10,639 nucleotides of DNA from contig JAHDDN010000166.1 of assembly GCA_020629335.1 (NCBI GenBank), forward strand, positions 1 to 10,639. The letters are read 5' to 3'. This document shows, in pieces, positions 1 through 7,529 of the stretch (within the stretch, counting starts at the first letter, position 1; each line of letters begins with the position of its first letter). The stretch is from Chitinophagales bacterium (GTDB lineage: Bacteria > Bacteroidota > Bacteroidia > Chitinophagales > UBA2359). A model generated the notes under the pieces. It did no database searches. It was not told the origin of the DNA and saw only the letters and a list, made by a program, of their open reading frames with translations. A program made the position numbers and the translations under genes.

Positions 1-43
1 ACGCCTCATACCATTCCTATCAGGGCCGCATCATTGCGAAACC

Positions 44-898
44 CTATTTTAATTCGTTTAATAAAGTCTTTGCAGCTAATTTGCCCAATTCGTTTGATGC
101 TAAAGGGCTTGCACCTGTAATTAATTTTCTATCCACGCAAACGGTATCGTCTGACTTCGTATTCATCAAATTAGCTCCTAAACCCTTGAGTCTCTCGCTT
201 AAACCAAAAGGCATATGCCCTGGTAAATAACCAATCATAGGGGTTTGTTTATCTACAGAATCAGGAAAAACGGCCATATTATATCCTTCGTAAATAAATT
301 TCTGATTATCTAAAGTAGTCGATAAAAGAGAACCTGGGCCATGACAAAGTGTGATGGTAAATAAGTCGTTTTCGTGTGCCCAATTTAATATTTTTCCAAC
401 GTTTTTATCTTCTGGAATTCCTAACATAGCGCCATGGCCCCCTGGCACAAATACTGCTGCATAAGATGCTGCATCAGTCATTGAATGATCAATAAATTCT
501 TGCAATTTCTTAGGTTTCTGAAAGCGTGATTGGTATTCTTTATAAATGGCATTTACATGCTCGTCTTTATTAGGGAAAGCCCACATTTCAAAAATAACTG
601 GCTTTCCGGTGGGTGTAGCTATTTCAAAATCAAAACCTGCATTTTTTAGATGTAACATTGGTAATAAAGCTTCTACCGGATGATTTCCTGTAGAAAACTT
701 TTTACCATTTTTCATAGTCATATCTTTTTGTTCCGTGAAAATCGCCAAGATTTTCGATTGCTTTCCTTTATATTTTGTGTATGAAATATTTTCAAAATCA
801 GTTTTGTCTGAAGTACCTAGTCTTAAAGCAAGCTTTGATGGACTATAAGACCCGTCTGCTTCCAATTGAGGAGCAATACCTAATAATTTCTTAAACAT
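44..898 (-). CDS. hchA: HchA/Hsp31-type glyoxalase III (DJ-1/PfpI superfamily)
   Basis: This 284-residue protein matches E. coli Hsp31/HchA (283 residues) along its whole length. The family is a cytosolic, cofactor-independent glyoxalase (methylglyoxal to lactate) with holding-chaperone activity; a protein deglycase role is debated. The nucleophile elbow is CHGPG at 185-189, giving Cys185 and His186. The conserved GNHPVE at 71-76 supplies the acidic partner Glu76, VPGGHGA lies at 151-157, and FPD ends at Asp213, the likely third member of the triad. The metal site described for E. coli Hsp31 (His86, Glu91, His123) aligns with Lys85, Asp90 and Tyr122, so zinc binding is probably lost or altered. 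There is no signal peptide. The ATG start is preceded by A/T-rich sequence without a Shine-Dalgarno, as usual in Bacteroidota. A Crp/Fnr-type regulator gene lies 79 bases upstream on the same strand. Family assignment is firm; the cellular role is inferred. Confidence 0.95.
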   Translation of the reverse strand: MFKKLLGIAPQLEADGSYSPSKLALRLGTSDKTDFENISYTKYKGKQSKILAIFTEQKDMTMKNGKKFSTGNHPVEALLPMLHLKNAGFDFEIATPTGKPVIFEMWAFPNKDEHVNAIYKEYQSRFQKPKKLQEFIDHSMTDAASYAAVFVPGGHGAMLGIPEDKNVGKILNWAHENDLFTITLCHGPGSLLSTTLDNQKFIYEGYNMAVFPDSVDKQTPMIGYLPGHMPFGLSERLKGLGANLMNTKSDDTVCVDRKLITGASPLASNELGKLAAKTLLNELK

Positions 899-929
899 AT
901 CTATTTTTTTAGTACTTAAATGGAATTCA

Positions 930-937
930 CAAAAGTA
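930..937 (-). promoter_or_regulatory. Candidate -7 promoter box for hchA
   Basis: The minus strand reads TACTTTTG, a perfect match to the Bacteroidota -7 consensus TAnnTTTG, about 30 bases before the hchA start codon. No TTG -33 element sits at the usual spacing, so only half of the promoter is supported. The box overlaps one arm of an AGTAAT-N9-ATTACT dyad (934-954). This suggests hchA can be transcribed separately from the upstream regulator gene. Confidence 0.4.
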
Positions 938-954
938 ATATCCAATTAATTACT
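934..954. promoter_or_regulatory. Small dyad overlapping the hchA promoter, possible operator
   Basis: AGTAAT (934-939) and ATTACT (949-954) are perfect inverted copies separated by 9 bases. A symmetric site of about 21 bases suits a dimeric HTH regulator such as the Crp/Fnr protein encoded just upstream. In A/T-rich DNA a 6-base dyad can arise by chance, so this is only a candidate. Confidence 0.2.
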
Positions 955-977
955 AAAAATTGATGTATGGTAAGAAA

Positions 978-1553
978 TCACTCGCTGGCTATTTCTTTTC
1001 GGATTCTACTCAAACTTTCAGCAGTTATTCCTAAGTAGGATGCTATTTGATAATTGGGGATTTTTTGCACAAATTCTGCATATTCAGTTACAAATTGATT
1101 ATACTTTTCAGTGGCGGTTTGGGTCAATAAACTCAAAATTCTTTTTTGAAGCGTTGCAATATGCTTTTCAAAGTTTTTTCTCTGTAAGGTTGCAAATGCA
1201 GGATATTCTAAATACAGTTGTTCCACCTCATATTTGTCAATTAAGAGTATTTCAGATTCAGTAAGGGCCTCTATTGACAAGATTGACTTGTCCTCTGTAT
1301 ATAAGGTAATGTAGTCCCCTATCCACCAATCTTTAATGGCAAACTGTATGGTCACCTCTTTGCCATTTTCCATTCTATAAAAAGAGCGCAGACAACCATT
1401 TAAAACAAAGATATGCTGCTTTTTTAATGAATTTTCTGATAGAACATTTTCTCCTTTTTTGATCTCTTTTCTAACAGATATTCTATTTAATCTTTCCTGA
1501 ATAGCATCCGTAACAGCGACTTCATTCTTTATGTATTCTATGAGTTCTTTCAT
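978..1553 (-). CDS. Crp/Fnr-family transcriptional regulator
   Basis: This 191-residue protein has the layout of small Bacteroidota Crp/Fnr-type regulators. An N-terminal cyclic-nucleotide-binding-fold beta-roll spans roughly residues 20-115 (KKGENVL near 32, HIFVLNGCLRSFYR at 47-60, then IGDY and SILSIEALTESEILLI). A dimerisation helix runs over about 115-145. A C-terminal helix-turn-helix follows at about 165-188 (IPNYQIASYLGITAESLSRI). The canonical cAMP-binding signature is not visible and there is no Cys cluster for an Fe-S centre, so the effector is unknown. The ATG start has no clear ribosome-binding sequence. The gene sits 79 bases upstream of hchA in the same orientation; regulators of this type are often placed beside a stress gene they control, so hchA is the first target to suspect. 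The family is clear; ligand and regulon are not. Confidence 0.9.
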   Translation of the reverse strand: MKELIEYIKNEVAVTDAIQERLNRISVRKEIKKGENVLSENSLKKQHIFVLNGCLRSFYRMENGKEVTIQFAIKDWWIGDYITLYTEDKSILSIEALTESEILLIDKYEVEQLYLEYPAFATLQRKNFEKHIATLQKRILSLLTQTATEKYNQFVTEYAEFVQKIPNYQIASYLGITAESLSRIRKEIASE

Positions 1554-1734
1554 GATCTTTGTTTAATCACTGCCAATTCCCAAGGATATAGCAAGCGCTC
1601 TCCAAAATAACAAATTATCAAATACTTACAAAAGACTTTTTAAATAAGTGAGGCGCTTAGTACAGAAGATAGCTTAGTTGTGATATGCCATAAATGTATT
1701 GAGACTGGCTTTTTTTTCAAAAACAAAACTCAAA

Positions 1735-3333
1735 TCAATCTTGTACAATAAGTTTGAGAGATGGTTTATCATCAATTGCGATAAAGTAGATGCCTCCACT
1801 TAAAATGGAAACATTAAATGGAATGAAATTCTGTCCAGCAAGTACTGATCGTCTCTCTTGAATTATCTGAGCACCATGGATATTAAAAACAGAAAAATTT
1901 ATCAACCTATTTTTTGAACTATTAATACTTATGAAGCAAGTACTATTACTAGGACAAGGGTTTGGGAACAGGGACATCTCATTGGCGTTATACTCCTCTG
2001 CTCGCTTTAGGAATGATTGATCCATCCATTCTATTCTATCACAAATCCAATCTTTTAAGAAATCTGTTTCATCTTCATAAATAGGTCCTGCATTCCATTC
2101 CCAAACAACATTAGTACCTAAAATCGGCCATTTAACATAATTTCGTTCTTTTGCTTCATCAACTACTGTTGACCAATGATCAATCCGTTCTTGAAAACTA
2201 TCGCAGCTTATCAAGTCTTCTCGCCACATCAACCATCTATCATGAACATGTTCAAAAAAGTCAGGGCTATTCATCAATTTAGTTATCCAAAATGGCATTT
2301 GTGATGGGAATTCCCAGAATGTATTATCATATTCCCAACCACTTACATCTTGGTGGTAATCACAACAATAATTACCAAAACCAAAATTATAATCCCAAAT
2401 TGGGCCTAGTTTTAATTTATTGTTTATTGCTTCGGAATCTTTGTGTAGGAATGTACTTAATCTGTAGCCATCAGGATTCTTGCTCAATTCATTGATAATG
2501 AAATAATCTGCAAAGTTATTCAAATCTATATAATCGGTATACACACTTTTTAACTCAATGATATTCGTATAATACAAGTCGTTCTCAAAGTTTTGGATAT
2601 ATTCTTGTATATACTCCGACTGGCTTTCGGAAATTTCATCTGGTTTTGGGTAATAATATTGGTAACGTATTTTTACTTCTTCCCCTTGATATAAATAGGA
2701 TTCACTCTCCCAACCACGATTTTCTTCCCACCATGAATCAATTCGCACTATAAAACCTCCTTCTGATGGTTCCTCAGTATTTTCTTCAGTAAATTTTGAA
2801 ATATCGACCCTATTTTTATCTCGCTTAATTTTCTCCATAAAAACAAAAACCCCCAAATATTCATCATTAACTATGAGCTCGCAAAATTGGGTTCTACTTG
2901 CATAGTATCCCATTTTATTAGCTAATTCATAAGCCAAAACATTGCGCATAAAGGTTTTGTCTGTTTCGGGAGCATATAATATCCAATCATTTTCTTCAGG
3001 GAAACCCAAAATTGAAACATTATTATTTTCACCATTATCATCTTGAGTTTCAAAGCTATAAGAGACTTTATCTCTGAAGACAGATCCATTGCCTCTTATT
3101 TCAATAGCGATATCACCATCATATTCATTAAATGGATCATCGATATGATTTCTAACAGATTCTCCATTATAGATAATCCCCAAATGGGCTTTTGTTTTAG
3201 GTTCATTGGGAATCTCTCCACCATCTGTGGTGCTTATAATAAAAATGGGTAAATCTGAGGATTCAAGCAAATCATCTTGAGCGAGGCTATTTACACAAAT
3301 GGCCAACAGCAGTAGGGTCAATACATTTTTCAA
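1735..3333 (-). CDS. Secreted CotH-like kinase-fold protein with type IX secretion C-terminal domain
   Basis: CotH family proteins have an atypical protein-kinase fold; Bacillus CotH phosphorylates spore-coat proteins, while substrates of the Bacteroidota members are unknown. I place the start at the TTG at 3331-3333, giving 532 residues, because it yields a typical signal peptide (MKNVLTLLLLAICVNSLAQ). An in-frame TTG at 3364-3366 adds 11 residues; no ATG is available nearby. CotH features in order are RGNGSVF (80-86), WILYAPETDKTFMRN (117-131), a hydrophobic strand with DEYLGVFVFMEKI (157-169), GGFIVRID (192-199), and GPIWDYNFGFGN (310-321) carrying the likely metal-binding Asp314. The last 75 or so residues (FPNP at 456-459, GGIYFIAI, ending KLIVQD) are a type IX sorting domain, so the product is probably exported across the outer membrane and either anchored or released. 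It follows rapA on the same strand after more than 100 bases. Confidence 0.85.
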   Translation of the reverse strand: MKNVLTLLLLAICVNSLAQDDLLESSDLPIFIISTTDGGEIPNEPKTKAHLGIIYNGESVRNHIDDPFNEYDGDIAIEIRGNGSVFRDKVSYSFETQDDNGENNNVSILGFPEENDWILYAPETDKTFMRNVLAYELANKMGYYASRTQFCELIVNDEYLGVFVFMEKIKRDKNRVDISKFTEENTEEPSEGGFIVRIDSWWEENRGWESESYLYQGEEVKIRYQYYYPKPDEISESQSEYIQEYIQNFENDLYYTNIIELKSVYTDYIDLNNFADYFIINELSKNPDGYRLSTFLHKDSEAINNKLKLGPIWDYNFGFGNYCCDYHQDVSGWEYDNTFWEFPSQMPFWITKLMNSPDFFEHVHDRWLMWREDLISCDSFQERIDHWSTVVDEAKERNYVKWPILGTNVVWEWNAGPIYEDETDFLKDWICDRIEWMDQSFLKRAEEYNANEMSLFPNPCPSNSTCFISINSSKNRLINFSVFNIHGAQIIQERRSVLAGQNFIPFNVSILSGGIYFIAIDDKPSLKLIVQD

Positions 3334-3359
3334 GGGTATTGGATTAGGTAAAACAATTA

Positions 3360-3383
3360 AACTCAAAACTTATTATTTGAGTT
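3360..3383. repeat. 8-bp inverted repeat just upstream of the CotH-like gene
   Basis: AACTCAAA (3360-3367) and TTTGAGTT (3376-3383) are perfect inverted copies around an 8-base loop. If translation starts at 3333 the hairpin lies in the 5' leader; it covers the alternative TTG at 3364-3366. It is A/T-rich with no T-run after it on either strand, so it does not look like a terminator. Confidence 0.4.
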
Positions 3384-3465
3384 CGGGTTTTTGGGTTTTA
3401 AAAAGGTTAACGTATAAATTTAATGTTTAGTTGCTTCTTGAGTCTTCATTAATTTAAAATATTTA

Positions 3466-6300
3466 TCATTCCTTTCTTATCAATTGAATGGCATCCATCC
3501 TTATGCTTGCATTTTTAATGAGCGATGCAAGTGTTTTCTGTTCTTTAAGTGCCATTTGAATTTCTTCTGGTCTGATATTATTGTTTTTTTCTTGTAGTAT
3601 TTTCAGTCTATCTATTTCATGATTCAAAGTGAGGTTCATTCGATTTAGACCATTTGTAATTTCTTCGGCACTCTTTTCTTTAGCCACTTTTTTGGCTACA
3701 CTTATCAGTTGGGGCAACAGTGTTTCAACTAATATTTCATTCTCCAACAAAGAGTCTATTTGCCCTTTAATCAATTTATTGTCGAATTTATCAATAGGAT
3801 ACTTCTCTGTTACATCCTTAGCAGTATGATCTATTACCACCCTTATCGGTGTGTTTGGAAGAAAACGATCAATAGAGGTATTTTGTGCCGTAGGTGTTTC
3901 CAAAACAAAAAGGATTTCCAATAGCAATCCAGGATTTTTGGTTTCTCTTAGAACTCCATAGCTTGCACTAGCTGTTCCTGAAATTAATACTAGATCTATT
4001 GCATCGCTTACCATTGGATGATCCCAGCTAAGGAAGCTTATATCCTCCCTGCTAAGCGCATATTTTCTGTCAAATGTAACAGATATACCATCCAACGGTA
4101 TAGAGGGGAATACTTCAGTAATTATTGAAGCAGGCCTTAAAAAATAGGTTCGAAAAGCAATGTCTTCCATTTCAATATTAAAATGCATAAAGACTTTAGT
4201 TAAATAATTTTCAAGCAACTTATCTTTGTCTTCTACTTGAATTTGCTTAACTAACTTTGCTGCTATCTTTGGGCGAAAAGAATTCATTTCGAGTAATCTA
4301 TCATGACCATCGGCCAAGCTTTGTTGAAGGTCTTTCTGAAAGTCTGAAGTTTCGGTTATCAATGCTTCCAATTCTGAATTTTCTTCTGCGATTAAGTTTG
4401 ATTTAGAAATCTTCAATAGTCGATTACTAAATAATTTAAACATTTTGTTTCCACCTTCCAGATTGCTTTCAAAAATATTCAAGCCTTCATGAAACCATCT
4501 TAGCAATACATGCTGTGGACTATTGCTCAGGTAAGGGATATGAATGTGTATATCTTCTGTTTGACCTATCCTATCCAAGCGTCCTATTCGTTGCTCTAGT
4601 AATTCAGGATTCAAAGGCAAGTCAAATAGAACAAGGTGATGAGCAAATTGAAAATTTCGTCCTTCGCCACCAATTTCAGAACAGAGGAGTATTTGGGCAC
4701 CATCTAATTCTGAAAACCATGCTGCATTTCTATCTCGTTTGACTATGGTCAAATCTTCATGAAATACCGCTACTTTCAAATTGACACGTTTAGCTAATAC
4801 TTTTTCTAGTGCCAGCACCTTTTCTCTACTCTTACACATAAGTAATACTTTTGCGGAATTAAGCTCCTTTATTTTTGTCAACAACCACTGAACTCGTGGG
4901 TCTTTGTCAAAGTAGAATTTTGGTTTATTGCTTGTCTCGTTTAATTCCATATCATCAGCAAACTCCTTGCTCAAACGCTCCAACCATACTTCTTTATCCT
5001 TTGTTATTTTTAAAGGAATAAGATGTGCCTTTCGCTTGGGGAATCCACTTATGGCAGACCTAGTATTTCGGAATAATACCCTGCCTGGGCCATGTTGGTC
5101 TAATAGATTTTCAATCAATTTATCCTTAGCTAAATCCTTTCCTTCAATTACCTTTTGTATTCTTTCCTTGGAGAAAAGTGATTCTAAAATTTTGGTATCT
5201 TTAGCATTCAAGTCATTTCCCAGATATAATTTCTCAACAATATTGGCAATGCTTTTGTGATCGGAAGATTCATTGATAAAATCGTTGAAGTTGGCATATC
5301 TGTTTGGGTCTAATAATCGGAGCCGTGCAAAATGACTTTCTACTCCTAATTGTTCTGGAGTGGCCGTGAGAAGCAGTAATCCTGTCGCAACTTTGCTCAA
5401 TAGTTCTACAGTAGCATACTCTGGGCTTACTTTCTCAACAGACCATTCCAATTTATGTGCTTCATCTACAACGAGCATATCCCAACTAGCTGTTAGTGCT
5501 TGTTTTGTTCGCTTCGCTGAAGCTGCTAAAAATTCGATACTACAAATAATCAACTGATTGTCTAAAAATGGATTCCCCTCAGGTGAACTGTCATCAAGAG
5601 CAGCACATCTTTCTTCATCAAAAATATTAAACCACATATTAAATCGACGTAAAACTTCAACAAACCATTGATGCAGCAAGGTTTCAGGAACGAGGATTAA
5701 TACCCTCGAAATTCGACCATTTAATAATAAGCGATGAAGGATTAAGCAAGCTTCAATGGTTTTTCCAAGACCAACCTGATCAGATAGTAAGACACGAGGA
5801 GCATATCTTGAACTCACTTCATGTGCAACGTATAGTTGATGGGGAATCAAATCTATTCTTCCACCCACAAATCCATTGACAGGAGATAATTTCCTTTTAT
5901 ATTGGTACTCAAGTGTTTCTCTACGCAAAGCAAATGCTTGTGGACTGTCTACATCACCCATAAAAAGCCTATCATCCACACCGTGATTTACCGACACATT
6001 ACCAAGTTCTGTTTCAGATATTTTATTATCTTTCCCATAATAGATGTATAAATTATCTTCTAACTCAACACGCGTTATAATTAATGGTTGGCCATTTTTA
6101 TCAATTATCGTATCACCTAATTTAAAAACAACTCGCTGTAATGAAGCACTTTCAACTGCATACAGACGGGTTTCATTAGATATTGGAAAATGTAACAGTA
6201 TTTTTCCTTTACTGAGTTCTGTTACAATACCAACACCTAGTTCAGGCTCCCCTTTACTTGTATATCTTTGATTTGGAAAATAATCATTCATATTATTCAT
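3466..6300 (-). CDS. rapA: RNA polymerase-associated Swi2/Snf2 ATPase RapA
   Basis: RapA is a Swi2/Snf2 ATPase that binds RNA polymerase and helps recycle stalled or post-termination complexes. The 944-residue product is colinear with E. coli RapA (968 residues) from end to end. An N-terminal Tudor-like/KOW region covers about 1-110 (GIVTEL, RLYAVES, VFKLGDTI). Motif I is DQVGLGKT (174-181) with Lys180, then VPETLLHQW (204-212), motif II DEAH (279-282), motif III LLTATPEQLG (310-319), the second RecA lobe with SEIGGEGRNFQFA (541-553), and motif VI EQRIGRLDRIGQ (569-580) with its arginine fingers. The RapA-specific C-terminal domain is retained (DGISVTFDR at 737-745, DRFLPNTPIRV at 811-821, and the terminal MDAIQLI). 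Motif I has Gln175 where E. coli has Glu. The ATG lies 2 bases after the stop of the truncated oxidoreductase, so translational coupling is likely; another ATG is three codons in. Confidence 0.95.
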   Translation of the reverse strand: MNNMNDYFPNQRYTSKGEPELGVGIVTELSKGKILLHFPISNETRLYAVESASLQRVVFKLGDTIIDKNGQPLIITRVELEDNLYIYYGKDNKISETELGNVSVNHGVDDRLFMGDVDSPQAFALRRETLEYQYKRKLSPVNGFVGGRIDLIPHQLYVAHEVSSRYAPRVLLSDQVGLGKTIEACLILHRLLLNGRISRVLILVPETLLHQWFVEVLRRFNMWFNIFDEERCAALDDSSPEGNPFLDNQLIICSIEFLAASAKRTKQALTASWDMLVVDEAHKLEWSVEKVSPEYATVELLSKVATGLLLLTATPEQLGVESHFARLRLLDPNRYANFNDFINESSDHKSIANIVEKLYLGNDLNAKDTKILESLFSKERIQKVIEGKDLAKDKLIENLLDQHGPGRVLFRNTRSAISGFPKRKAHLIPLKITKDKEVWLERLSKEFADDMELNETSNKPKFYFDKDPRVQWLLTKIKELNSAKVLLMCKSREKVLALEKVLAKRVNLKVAVFHEDLTIVKRDRNAAWFSELDGAQILLCSEIGGEGRNFQFAHHLVLFDLPLNPELLEQRIGRLDRIGQTEDIHIHIPYLSNSPQHVLLRWFHEGLNIFESNLEGGNKMFKLFSNRLLKISKSNLIAEENSELEALITETSDFQKDLQQSLADGHDRLLEMNSFRPKIAAKLVKQIQVEDKDKLLENYLTKVFMHFNIEMEDIAFRTYFLRPASIITEVFPSIPLDGISVTFDRKYALSREDISFLSWDHPMVSDAIDLVLISGTASASYGVLRETKNPGLLLEILFVLETPTAQNTSIDRFLPNTPIRVVIDHTAKDVTEKYPIDKFDNKLIKGQIDSLLENEILVETLLPQLISVAKKVAKEKSAEEITNGLNRMNLTLNHEIDRLKILQEKNNNIRPEEIQMALKEQKTLASLIKNASIRMDAIQLIRKE

Positions 6301-6302
6301 TA

Positions 6303-6752
6303 TTACTTTGATACAAAATTCTGATTGTATAAAATTGAGTTGATGATACGCATGACATTTTCAGCTTCTTTAAAACTAACCAAGTCAATGTCCCCCTTTT
6401 TTCCATTTAAAATTGTTGAATTAGATAGGCTCACTAACTCAGCAGCTTCTTCAAGAGTGACGCTTAGTGGTTTTTCAGCAATCACATGCTTCTGGGCCTG
6501 TATAATGGGTCGAGTTATCTCCAAATGTAAACGTGGCGGAACAGCGATATAGACCAATTCAATACTAGGATCAGCAATAATTTGATTAATGTCTGTCGTA
6601 GCTTTGGCATTGTATTTCGCTGCCAGATGATCTGCTTTTTCTTGATGGCTATCACAAACGATCGACAGTTCAAATTCGGGAAGCATGAACATATTGGCAA
6701 ATTGATTACCCATCACACCTGCGCCTATGATGGCGGATTTAATAACTTTCAT
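6303..6752 (-). pseudogene. Gfo/Idh/MocA-type oxidoreductase with an internal in-frame deletion
   Basis: The open frame encodes 149 residues, while Gfo/Idh/MocA sugar or inositol dehydrogenases usually have about 330-360. Residues 1 to about 112 are a complete N-terminal Rossmann domain: the dinucleotide loop GAGVMG at 10-15, VCDSHQEKA for the second strand, VYIAVPPRLH near 67-76, and the family motif AEKPLSVT near 91-98. After LVSLSN the sequence jumps to a segment (DIDLVSFKEAENVMRIINSI) that resembles the extreme C-terminus of full-length members. The catalytic and substrate-binding alpha/beta domain of about 200 residues is therefore missing with the frame kept. NAD(P) binding might survive; catalysis should not. 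The frame has an ATG start, no internal stops, and ends 2 bases before rapA. It may now be a relic, or be kept as a translated leader for rapA. The deletion is inferred from family architecture, not from an alignment. Confidence 0.7.
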
Positions 6753-6863
6753 ATGTTTTATTCTTTTTTACGACTGTTAAATTATGTTAAATTTTTGGCT
6801 ATTCCATTATTTATTTGAATATTGAAATGTTAATTATTATTAATGATATAAATAATTTTAACC

Positions 6864-6881
6864 AAGCTTAAATATAAGCTT
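6864..6881. promoter_or_regulatory. Perfect dyad in the divergent intergenic region
   Basis: AAGCTTA (6864-6870) and TAAGCTT (6875-6881) are perfect inverted arms around AATA. The dyad lies between the divergent oxidoreductase/rapA unit and the acetyltransferase gene, 16 bases downstream (in the minus-strand sense) of a -7 box. The position suits an operator or a leader hairpin, but no regulator is identified. The rest of 6753-7045 is A/T-rich and I see no other gene in it. Confidence 0.3.
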
Positions 6882-6896
6882 TTCAGTGAGTTTACC

Positions 6897-6904
6897 CAAA
6901 TTTA
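6897..6904 (-). promoter_or_regulatory. Candidate -7 promoter box for the oxidoreductase/rapA transcript
   Basis: The minus strand reads TAAATTTG, matching the Bacteroidota -7 consensus TAnnTTTG. TTG trinucleotides lie upstream at 14 and 24 bases, both just off the usual -33 spacing. If this is used, the leader is about 140 bases and contains the 6864-6881 dyad. Confidence 0.35.
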
Positions 6905-7045
6905 TTGCTATTTCACTCCAATAATTTCCAATCTTTATTAGTTACAGTTCTTCATTATACACTTCAACTTATCAAAAGTCCAAAACAAAAGAACACTAAT
7001 ATCTCAACTAATTGTTATTAATTGAGATTAATGCTAATTTATCCT

Positions 7046-7510
7046 ATGAACATTACAATAGAAGATTTTACGCAGGCTGATTTTGATGATTATATGAGCA
7101 ATGCAGTTGACTTATATGCAGAGCAAAATATCAAAAGTGGCCGTTGGACTGTGGAAGAAGCAAGAGCTAAATCTAAAGAGCAATTAGATTATATACTGAA
7201 AGATGGTTTGCAGACTAAGGGACATGTATTTTGGAATATATGTTTGGAGGGAAAGAAGATTGGGCACTTTTGGTTTTATCGAAGAGCAGATGACTTCAGC
7301 ATATTTGCGTATGACGTACTGGTAGCGAAAGAATACCAAAATCAAGGTATTGGAACTAGTGCTTTTCCTATGATTCAAGAACGACTAAAGACTTTGGGTG
7401 TTCGTAAGATTAATTTGAACGTTTTTTCGCACAACACAGGGGCGAGACGCTTGTATGAGCGCTTGGGATTTGAGATGACTAGTTATAATATGCATTATGT
7501 GCTTGATTGA
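7046..7510 (+). CDS. GNAT-family N-acetyltransferase
   Basis: This predicted cytosolic acetyl-CoA-dependent transferase has 154 residues from the ATG at 7046, which gives a typical GNAT beginning (MNITIEDFTQADF). An ATG at 7031 and a TTG at 7022 are in frame upstream and cannot be excluded; no start has a Shine-Dalgarno. The acetyl-CoA pyrophosphate loop is QNQGIG (98-103) after the strand DVLVA (90-94). Motif B is SHNTGARRLYERLGF (128-142), including the family's usual Asn (130) and a Tyr (137) in the position of the general acid. The N-terminal part (KSGRWTVEEARAKSKEQLDYIL) forms the variable acceptor-binding helices, so the substrate cannot be told. It is the only plus-strand gene here and is followed after about 20 bases by the structured element at 7530-7676. 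Confidence 0.9.
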   Translation: MNITIEDFTQADFDDYMSNAVDLYAEQNIKSGRWTVEEARAKSKEQLDYILKDGLQTKGHVFWNICLEGKKIGHFWFYRRADDFSIFAYDVLVAKEYQNQGIGTSAFPMIQERLKTLGVRKINLNVFSHNTGARRLYERLGFEMTSYNMHYVLD

Positions 7511-7529
7511 TTTGGTTATCCGTTCATCC

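Noticed and set aside
1683..1718. Possible plus-strand terminator (GCCA...TGGC then a run of T)
   Set aside because: The stem is only 4-5 bp with a long loop, and the orientation is opposite to both neighbouring genes.
1554..1734. Near-inverted AAGCGC/GGCGCTT segments and CRP-like half sites upstream of the regulator gene
   Set aside because: The arms are imperfect and about 50 bases apart, and no full TGTGA-N6-TCACA or TTGAT-N4-ATCAA site is present.
4928..5260. Plus-strand frame of 110 residues
   Set aside because: It is antisense to the conserved RapA coding sequence and has no family resemblance.
6515..6700. Minus-strand frame of 61 residues overlapping the truncated oxidoreductase
   Set aside because: It overlaps the well-supported Rossmann domain in another frame and has no features of its own.
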